The notes under the pieces are model-generated. The model made no database searches, was not told where the DNA came from, and was given only the letters and a program-made list of their open reading frames with translations. Below, in pieces: positions 53,886-61,900 of a stretch of DNA of 64,000 nt. Numbering within the stretch: the first letter of the stretch is position 1; each line of letters begins with the position of its first letter. The position numbers were made by a program, and so were the translations under genes. Source of the stretch: an uncultured Pseudoteredinibacter sp. (lineage in GTDB: Bacteria > Pseudomonadota > Gammaproteobacteria > Pseudomonadales > Cellvibrionaceae); the NCBI RefSeq assembly GCF_947500695.1, contig NZ_CANMSS010000009.1, forward strand, positions 182,568-246,567, in the 5' to 3' direction.

Positions 53886-55127
53886 TTATCCTATTTCTTC
53901 TTCCGGTTCTTTATCCAGATCAAAGGCGGAATGCAGGCTGCGCACAGCCAGCTCCAAATAACGCTCTTCAATAATCACCGAAATCTTAATTTCTGAAGTG
54001 GTAATCATTTGGATGTTAATCCCTTCGTTTGCCAGGGTATTAAACATCAGAGAAGCCACGCCAGCGTGGGATCTCATACCAACTCCAACAATCGATACCT
54101 TAGCGATTTTGTCGTCAAATGTCACTTCTTTTGCCTGTAATGAATCAGCAACTTCACGCAAAATAGTCGCTGCCTTGTCCATATCATTACGATGCACAGT
54201 AAAAGTCAAATCTGTGGTGCCATCAGCCGCCACATTTTGCACGATAACATCAACTTCGATGTTGGCCTCACCAATCGGCGCCAGCAATTTTGAAGCGGCA
54301 CCAGGGATATCCGGCACACCGCGCACTGTCAATTTTGCCTCATCACGGTTAAAGGCAATACCGGCAACTACTGGCTGCTCCATATCGTTATCTTCCTCAT
54401 CTAGAGTAATTAATGTTCCAGGCCCCTCTTGGAAGCTGTGCAATACGCGTAATGGCACATTGTACTTACCTGCAAATTCTACGGCTCTTATTTGCAAAAC
54501 CTTTGAGCCCAAGCTGGCCATTTCCAGCATCTCTTCAAAGGTGATGCGGCTTAAACGTCTAGCGCCGTCCACGACACGAGGATCAGTGGTATAAACACCA
54601 TCCACATCTGTGTAAATTTGGCACTCATCAGCTTGCAAAGCAGCCGCTAAGGCAACGCCGGTAGTATCCGAGCCGCCACGGCCTAAAGTGGTAATCGAAC
54701 CACTCTCATCAACGCCCTGAAAGCCCGCGACAACCACCACGCGACCGGCGGCCAAATCTGCACGCATTGGTGCATCGTCGATATCCAAGATACGGGCTTT
54801 GGTATGGGCGCTGTCGGTGGTAATTTTTACCTGAGAGCCAGTATAAGAACGCGCATCCCAACCTAAATCTTTTAAAGCCATACACAACAGCGCAATAGTG
54901 ACCTGCTCGCCGGTCGATACCAGCACGTCCATTTCTCGTGGGTCTGGAATTTGCTGCATCTCTTGAGCAAGACCAATCAAACGATTAGTTTCACCACTCA
55001 TTGCCGAGACAACAACAACGATGTCATCGCCCTGCTGACGGAAATTCGCAACCTTTTCGGCAACCGCCTTGATGCGCTCTACTGAGCCCACCGACGTTCC
55101 GCCGTATTTTTGAACAATTAAACTCAT
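53886..55127 (-). CDS. lysC: Aspartate kinase
   Basis: First enzyme of the lysine, threonine and methionine branch: phosphorylates aspartate. It is 413 residues. N-terminal kinase motifs are MSLIVQKYGGTSVGSVERI, SAMSGETNRLI and TLGRGGSDTTGVALAAAL; two ACT domains occupy the C-terminal part (about 260-410) for lysine/threonine feedback. An in-frame ATG at 54383 (Met249), preceded by GAGGAAGA at about 7 nt, could produce a separate ACT-domain beta subunit, as known for some aspartate kinases. It lies between alaS and csrA, the common gammaproteobacterial order. Confidence 0.96.
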   Translation of the reverse strand: MSLIVQKYGGTSVGSVERIKAVAEKVANFRQQGDDIVVVVSAMSGETNRLIGLAQEMQQIPDPREMDVLVSTGEQVTIALLCMALKDLGWDARSYTGSQVKITTDSAHTKARILDIDDAPMRADLAAGRVVVVAGFQGVDESGSITTLGRGGSDTTGVALAAALQADECQIYTDVDGVYTTDPRVVDGARRLSRITFEEMLEMASLGSKVLQIRAVEFAGKYNVPLRVLHSFQEGPGTLITLDEEDNDMEQPVVAGIAFNRDEAKLTVRGVPDIPGAASKLLAPIGEANIEVDVIVQNVAADGTTDLTFTVHRNDMDKAATILREVADSLQAKEVTFDDKIAKVSIVGVGMRSHAGVASLMFNTLANEGINIQMITTSEIKISVIIEERYLELAVRSLHSAFDLDKEPEEEIG

Positions 55128-55268
55128 AATTATGCTATTTCTAACCGTTTAATACGGTTTGCTATGGTTATCATACTTATAAAAGCTGGCCATTAAACAC
55201 TAAAATTTGGCAAAAGTTAACCAGTTTAATGGCCGCCTATGGGACACTCTTATGGAGCGCTCTTATGC

Positions 55269-57893
55269 TTAAAACTGGGATGCCACCCACGCTTGAACGG
55301 AAGCTAATGCAGCTTCCAAGTTCTCTGGCTGATCACCACCGCCTTGAGCCATATCTGGGCGGCCACCACCTTTACCACCCACCTGGGTAGCAACGTGCTT
55401 CATTAGATCACCCGCTTTAAATTGACCAAGCAGATCTTTACTGACACCTGCCACCAAAGAAATTTTCTGGCCATCGACAACCGCGACAATAATCACCGAG
55501 CTGCCTAATTTGTTTTTAAATTGGTCAACGGTATCGCGCAAAGATTTGGGATCGACATCGCTCAATTGAACAGCCAGTACTTTAACGCCCTGTACTTCTA
55601 CAGCCTTGCCTAACAGATCACCGCTTGCGGCACTGGCCAATTTTGCTTTCGCGGCTTTTAGTTCTTTCTCTAGAGTTTTTTGCTGATCAAGTAAAGACTG
55701 CAGCTTATTTACCAGCTCTTCCGGCTTGGTCTTCAATAGCTTAGCAGCATCTTGTAATTGAGCTTGTTGAGCATCAACGTTATCGACAGCGGCACGACCA
55801 GTAACTGCTTCAATGCGGCGAACACCTGCCGCGATACCGGATTCAGAAGTGATTCGTAGCAAACCAATATCGCCCGTGCGCTCAACATGGGTACCACCAC
55901 ATAATTCAACGGAGAACTGCTCGGTGCCCATGCTTAAAACGCGAACGCTATCGCCGTACTTTTCACCAAATAGGGCCATTGCACCTTTGCTTTTTGCGGT
56001 GTCCATATCGCAAACATCGGTTTGTACCGCAGTATTAGCACGAATCTGCTCGTTCACCATAGCCTCAATTGCTTTCAACTCTTCGGCCGTTACCGCTTCA
56101 AAATGCGAAAAGTCAAAACGTAGACGCTCAGGGTCAACCAAAGAACCTTTCTGGGTAACGTGATCACCCAAAACTTTTCTCAGTGCTGCATGCAGCAGGT
56201 GAGTGGCAGAGTGGTTCAAGGCCGTCGCCTGTCGCTTACTAGATACGACCTTCGCATCCAGCTTCTGCCCGAGGCTCAATTGACCTTCGTTTAACTCGCC
56301 AATATGTAAATGATTATTGCCCTGCTTTGCACAGTCTTCAACAGAGAATACTAGGCCTTCTGCCACAAGCTGGCCCTGATCACCGACCTGGCCACCGGAT
56401 TCCGCATAAAACGGAGTTTCGCTGAGCACCACAATACCGCGCTCACCAGCATTGAGCTGCTCACAACTTTGGCCATCTTTAAATAGAGCGATAACAGTTG
56501 ATGTTCCAGCTAAGTCTTCATAGCCCTTGAACTCAGTCTCGCCATCAATCTCTAGGTTATCGTTGTAGTCGACTTTAAAAGAGCCCGCGGCACGAGCACG
56601 TTGGCGCTGCTCTTCCATCAATTTTTCATAGCCGTCTAAATCGATACTCATTTCCCTTTCACGGGCAATATCATTGGTTAGATCGACGGGGAAGCCATAG
56701 GTATCGTACAAAGTGAACACCAATTGACCTGGAATTTCTTTGGCATTTAAATTCGCCAACTCGGACTCAAGCACAGCCATGCCTTTATCCAGAGTTTTTT
56801 CGAACTGCTGCTCTTCGGTAAGTAAGATCTTTTCGATTTGAGCTTGTTGCTGTTTTAGCTCTGGGTAAGCCTCACCCATTTGATCAACCAATGCCTGAAC
56901 CAAGCTATGGAAAAAGGCGTCTTTTTGGCCAAGCTTGTGCCCATGGCGAATAGCGCGGCGAATAATACGACGTAATACATAACCACGACCCTCATTCGCT
57001 GGGATAACACCATCAACAACGAGAAATGCACAGGAACGAATATGGTCAGCAATCACTCGTAGTGATTTGTTTTCCATATCACTGGTATTAGTCGCCTTAG
57101 CAGTAGCGGCCAATAAATATTGGAATAAATCGATTTCATAATTGCTGTGAACGTTTTGCATAACCGCGGCAATACGCTCTAAGCCCATGCCAGTATCTAC
57201 CGAAGGCTTTGGCAGTGGCGCCATAACACCATCGGCACTGCGGTTAAACTGCATGAATACGACGTTCCAGATCTCGATAAAGCGATCGCCATCTTCTTCA
57301 GGGCTGCCAGGGGGCCCACCCCAGATCTCTTCACCGTGGTCATAGAAAATCTCAGTACATGGACCACAAGGCCCAGTGTCGCCCATCGACCAGAAATTAT
57401 CGGACTGGTAGCGGCCGCCTTTATCGCCAATGCGAACGATTTTCTCTACTGGCACACCCATTTCTTTATGCCAAATATCGAAAGCCTCATCGTCCTCTTG
57501 GTAAACAGTAACCATTAGCTTTTCGCTAGGGATACCGAGCCATTCTTTTGAGGTTAAAAACTCCCAAGCGAAACTGATAGCTTCACGCTTGAAATAGTCA
57601 CCAAAACTGAAATTGCCTAGCATTTCAAAAAAGGTATGGTGACGTGCGGTGTAACCAACGTTTTCTAAATCGTTATGTTTACCACCAGCGCGAACACAGC
57701 GCTGAGAGCTGGTTGCTCGATTGTAGCTGCGCTTATCCTCACCCAAGAAAACATCTTTAAACTGCACCATGCCCGCATTAGTAAACAATAACGTCGGGTC
57801 ATTTCCTGGAACCAGTGAGCTACTGGCGACAATTTGATGCTGCTTCGATTGGAAAAAGTCGAGAAAGGCTTGGCGTATTTCAGCGCTCTTCAT
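55269..57893 (-). CDS. alaS: Alanyl-tRNA synthetase
   Basis: Class II synthetase of 874 residues charging tRNA-Ala. Start taken at the ATG at 57893 (MKSAEIRQAFLDFF), the conserved N-terminus; five upstream codons in frame are not conserved. The catalytic domain has PTLLFTNAGMVQFKD, RATSSQRCVRAGGKHNDLEN and MGDTGPCGPCTEIFYDHG; the editing domain has NHSATHLLHAALR and the Cys of ELCGGTHVERTGDIG. The C-terminal Gly-rich GGKGGGRPDMAQGGG is normal. Complete length. It is followed by lysC after about 140 bp. Confidence 0.97.
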   Translation of the reverse strand: MKSAEIRQAFLDFFQSKQHQIVASSSLVPGNDPTLLFTNAGMVQFKDVFLGEDKRSYNRATSSQRCVRAGGKHNDLENVGYTARHHTFFEMLGNFSFGDYFKREAISFAWEFLTSKEWLGIPSEKLMVTVYQEDDEAFDIWHKEMGVPVEKIVRIGDKGGRYQSDNFWSMGDTGPCGPCTEIFYDHGEEIWGGPPGSPEEDGDRFIEIWNVVFMQFNRSADGVMAPLPKPSVDTGMGLERIAAVMQNVHSNYEIDLFQYLLAATAKATNTSDMENKSLRVIADHIRSCAFLVVDGVIPANEGRGYVLRRIIRRAIRHGHKLGQKDAFFHSLVQALVDQMGEAYPELKQQQAQIEKILLTEEQQFEKTLDKGMAVLESELANLNAKEIPGQLVFTLYDTYGFPVDLTNDIAREREMSIDLDGYEKLMEEQRQRARAAGSFKVDYNDNLEIDGETEFKGYEDLAGTSTVIALFKDGQSCEQLNAGERGIVVLSETPFYAESGGQVGDQGQLVAEGLVFSVEDCAKQGNNHLHIGELNEGQLSLGQKLDAKVVSSKRQATALNHSATHLLHAALRKVLGDHVTQKGSLVDPERLRFDFSHFEAVTAEELKAIEAMVNEQIRANTAVQTDVCDMDTAKSKGAMALFGEKYGDSVRVLSMGTEQFSVELCGGTHVERTGDIGLLRITSESGIAAGVRRIEAVTGRAAVDNVDAQQAQLQDAAKLLKTKPEELVNKLQSLLDQQKTLEKELKAAKAKLASAASGDLLGKAVEVQGVKVLAVQLSDVDPKSLRDTVDQFKNKLGSSVIIVAVVDGQKISLVAGVSKDLLGQFKAGDLMKHVATQVGGKGGGRPDMAQGGGDQPENLEAALASVQAWVASQF

Positions 57894-58064
57894 GATAAGG
57901 CGTTCCACAGTTCAATAGCATCCTGCTGGATGATTAATAGTCAAAAGGCCGCGATTATAACGTTTTTTAGTGACTATTACACGAGGATAAAACAGCGAAA
58001 ACGAATACAAAGAGAGGGGGAAAAGCGCTTTTGGCACCATTTAGGTGCATTTCGAATGAGAGTC

Positions 58065-58092
58065 TCGCAGCCAGAGGAAATTCTGGCTGCGA
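58065..58092 (-). terminator. Hairpin after the HIT-family gene
   Basis: TCGCAGCCAGA (58065-58075) pairs perfectly with TCTGGCTGCGA (58082-58092). It lies 14 bp after the HIT gene stop; the following T tract is weak. Confidence 0.5.
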
Positions 58093-58105
58093 ACGCGATT
58101 TATTC

Positions 58106-58456
58106 TTAAAAACCCAAGCCAGCTTCGGTGAACTCTTTGCCAGCTAATAGGTGTAAATGCAAATGGAAAACCGTCTGCCCAGCACCCGCACCATTGTTAA
58201 TGACCAAGCGAAAAGCTTCATCGATACCCAACTGACGAGCAATATCACCGGAACGCAACATCAAGCGACCTAACAAAGCCTGATCTTCCTCTGAGGCATC
58301 AGCCAAACGAGGTATAGGTTTACGTGGAATCAGTAGAACATGCACCGGGGCCTGAGGGGCAATATCGTTAATACAGATACAGTCTTCGTCTTGGTACAAA
58401 ATCTCCGAAGGAATGTCACCATTAATGATTTTGGTAAAAATGGATTCTTCTGCCAC
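58106..58456 (-). CDS. HIT-family nucleotide hydrolase (HinT-like)
   Basis: Histidine-triad protein of 116 residues. The active-site triad is in TVFHLHLHLLAG (H-x-H-x-H), preceded by VLLIPRKPI and LVINNGAGAGQ. HinT proteins hydrolyse purine phosphoramidates such as AMP-lysine adducts. The N-terminus EESIFTKIINGDIPSEILYQD is the standard HinT opening. It lies 31 bp after the Trm112-like gene and is probably cotranscribed. Confidence 0.95.
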   Translation of the reverse strand: MAEESIFTKIINGDIPSEILYQDEDCICINDIAPQAPVHVLLIPRKPIPRLADASEEDQALLGRLMLRSGDIARQLGIDEAFRLVINNGAGAGQTVFHLHLHLLAGKEFTEAGLGF

Positions 58457-58487
58457 GGCTTAGCAACTCCTATGTTTTCAATTTCGA

Positions 58488-58685
58488 TTACTGGTTACGC
58501 CCTGCTTCACGCTCTTCTGGGCTTAACTCTCTTGCTTCACCTTCCAACATCACCGGAATGCCATCGCGTATAGGATAAGCCAAGCCGCTGCCATAGCAAA
58601 CTAGCTCCTGGGCTTCTTCTCTATAAACCAATGGCCCTTTACTGACTGGGCAAACCAGAATAGATAATAACTTTTTGTCGAGCAT
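58488..58685 (-). CDS. Trm112-like small protein (UPF0434/YcaR)
   Basis: Protein of 65 residues with LLSILVCPVSKGPLVY and LVCYGSGLAYPIRDGIPVML, the family pattern. It has a partial zinc-ribbon-like Cys set. Exact role unknown; relatives of Trm112 serve as methyltransferase activators, but bacterial YcaR has no firm function. In E. coli it lies beside lpxK and kdsB, whereas here it is next to the HIT gene. Confidence 0.93.
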   Translation of the reverse strand: MLDKKLLSILVCPVSKGPLVYREEAQELVCYGSGLAYPIRDGIPVMLEGEARELSPEEREAGRNQ

Positions 58686-58847
58686 TATTAGGCCTTTTCT
58701 AAGGAAAGTTCGCGCTATTGTAACAAGGGGATAAATGGATGAATACTCCTACAAAAGCTAGGCCGAGAAAGAAAGAAAATAGCGTTCGTAAGCTGTCGTG
58801 ACGGCATTGATCGCTGGCGAGGGAAGTTTACTTAACCCTTTAACATG

Positions 58848-58881
58848 CAAAAGCCCCTAGAGCTTTCACTCTAGGGGCTTT
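58848..58881 (-). terminator. Terminator of the giant adhesin gene
   Basis: Thirteen-pair stem AAAGCCCCTAGAG/CTCTAGGGGCTTT (58850-58862 with 58869-58881). It is 25 bp after the adhesin stop. The T run on the minus strand is short (TTTT). Confidence 0.75.
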
Positions 58882-58906
58882 GAGTTTCGATAATTTAAAT
58901 ATAAGT

Positions 58907-61900
58907 TTAAATTGTCTCGATAGAATTGTTATTAATCAACACCTGCAAGATATCCTGGTCAGTTTGATCAAAGAAGGCCGCATCGGCATTTTCAATTCTG
59001 ATGGTGTACTCATCCTTGGCATCATCACGAGTATTTGCCACGTAGTCCCCATCAGTATTGATGTGCACGATTATATCCGAACCGTCTTCTTCAAAATGTA
59101 AGTACTGATCAAGCGTTGCTGCATCAGCGCCGTCTGGCAGTAGCGACCCTAGATCCAGCACATCGGTACCGATCTGGAAATCCTTAACAACATCTTGCTC
59201 GCCTGTCACGATACCGTTATCCAACACAAAAGTATCGGCGCCAGTGCCACCAAACAAAATATCCTCACCGGCACCACCAATTAGAATATCATTGCCTGCC
59301 TCACCAAAGAGAGTATCGTTGCCCGCCAAACCATTCAGAGTATCGTTACCCGCATCGGCCACAATCGAGTCACCACTTGCAGTACCATTCAAGGTTTCGC
59401 TTGCACCAGTTCCAGTAACGGCACCTTTACCCGCGATAACAATGGTCACATTATCCGTAGTGGTAGAACCATCGCTGTCGGTTACGGTATATGGCACGGT
59501 TAAGGTCTGGGTATCACCTGCCGCCAAACTGTCTTTGGTGTCACGATTAACCTCAAAACTGTAACTACCGTCACCTCCTGAAGTAAATGTTCCCAAAGAT
59601 GGATCAGATGGTGCACCCCAGCTAATTGTCGCGCCGGTATCTGCACCAGAAGCCACTTCAACTTGACCTGTAACCACTGGAAGCGGATCAGTTGATGTCA
59701 CCTTACCTACCACTGTGAAAGCATTGCTTGCTTCTTCGTTGGTGTAAATTGTATTTACGGAGTTACCATTATTATCGAGGAAACCTTCAACAGAAACTTC
59801 ATAATTTTGCCCGCCAACCGTCACTGTTTGAGTGGTAGTAGGCAGGGTAATGATATCCATATCTGAAGTAACCTGGTTGCCATTCGCATCAAGAACGGGT
59901 GTTCCATCAGGGTTAGTTACCGGCTGAGGGTTACCGTTCGACGTTTCGTTATGTCCCAAGGTTAATGTCAAAGTGACTGGGTTTGAAACACCATTAATAA
60001 CCACATTAACTGTCAGGGTCATATCGATACTAGTAATGGTTCCCGAATTCGCAAAGGTTGGCCAGTTGTGGTGTGTGAAGGTACCAAACTCAATTAATTG
60101 ATCCGTTTGAACTACCTCGCCTGTTACAGATGCAAGACCTGTATCGTCCACTAGCTCATAACCCGAACGATTGCCATCTGGGTTCACACCATTCTGGCTA
60201 AATGGACGCCCCCATTCAACCTGATCAACCAATGCATCAGCATCATTTTGAATTTCATTAAAATCGAAGCCTGCTTGGTTATCAGGACCGGTCACTTCAT
60301 TCTGGAAGCCTGCGATATAACTATTGAAAACAATAGTATCTACATCCACAGTCATCACACGAGTCTGGCCGTTGGTGCTAGGCCCATCATCAACAATATC
60401 GATTACCAAATTGGTGCTGGCGTCATCACTTACATTGCCATCGTTATCGATTACAGAAACAACAAATGTTTCATTGTCATCTGTGCCGTCGTGATCCTCT
60501 CTAGAGGTCAGTTCATATTCGTACTGAACTTCACCAGGGTTGCCATTGCTAGGAGGAATAATCGCGGTAACGGTTAAGGTGCCGTTATCGCCAACAATGC
60601 TAGCGCCAACTGCCGCTACAACTGTTGTTCCACCATGGGAGATTTGAACACTGGCGCCACCATTACCTTCAGTAAACTCAATAGTACCTGTGGTTAATTC
60701 ACGAGTGTCACTATTGTTGTTTGCATTACCGTCTGCAAGCTCGCCACTACCTGAAGCCGCTAAACCAGCTTCAAATACTTGATTGCTACCAGTGATATTC
60801 ACAGTTGGCGTGCCATCAATAATGGTTAAGTCGGCGGTGTCATTAGCGCTATCGATAGAAATATTACCGAAGCCGCCACCGGACACTGTTGCCAACTGCA
60901 TATTAACGGTTTCATCTGGCTCATTACCTACGGTGTCGAACAAGGTAACAATATCCAAGTTAACGCTGTTACTTCCCGCAGGGATAGTTACAGCCGCTAT
61001 CTGAGTATAATCAGAGCCATCAGTCGCGGTACCGGTATAAGTAATATTAACGGTTACGTCGCTAGTTGCATTCGGCGCCGGGTTTCCATTCACATCGAAC
61101 AAGCCAACCTGGAATGTTCCGGTTTCACCTTCCACAACGCTTCCAACTGGATCGTTGATACGAACAACAACATCACCCTGCACATCATTGATCGTTGCTT
61201 CAGCACTTGGGGTCCGACCATCAGCACCTGTGGTGGTATCTACATTTTCAAATTGACTAGCACCGGTACCAACACCATCAATAGTTGCTGTAAAGGTTTC
61301 ATCGTCAAAGTCTGCATCAATAGCAGTTGGCACATTTACAAGTGCCGTGCTGTTACCATTAGTGATAGTTACAGTTTGTGCCGAGGCCGTGTAGTCGCCA
61401 CTTTCTGCGGTTCCATTAGCAAAAACAACATCGACTTCCATATCAGAAGTCACCGTCACCGGATTGCCATTTTGGTCAATCAGAGAAACGGTAAACACAG
61501 ATGTGTTGCCTTCATCGACGGCACCGTTACTTTCAATTACGGCATAAACCGTGTCTTCTGGCCCTGGAGTTGGAGTTCCCGGAGGGCCACCAGGTGTGGT
61601 TTCATCATGAATGGTGGTAGTCACATCATCTGTGCTAGTTGCAACGGCCTCATAAGCCGAAGTTATTGCACCGGCCACCGAACCTGCATCAATAGTGACA
61701 GTGAAATTTTCCTCATCGTCTGAGATCAAATCATCGACTGCTGTTGTCTGAAACACCTGCCCAATAGCAACATTTTGACTGCTATTGTCGTAGTCACTGT
61801 TACCAGCGCTTCCGTTAGTAAAGCTAATATCAACAGTGCCAGCAGCTGGGCTGGCAATTTCGTTACCAGCTGGATCAAGCGCAATGACTTTATAGTACGC

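Noticed and set aside
61253..61723. Long plus-strand ORFs in the adhesin region
   Set aside because: Antisense to the repeat gene; their regularity comes from the repeats and the biased codon use of the real frame.
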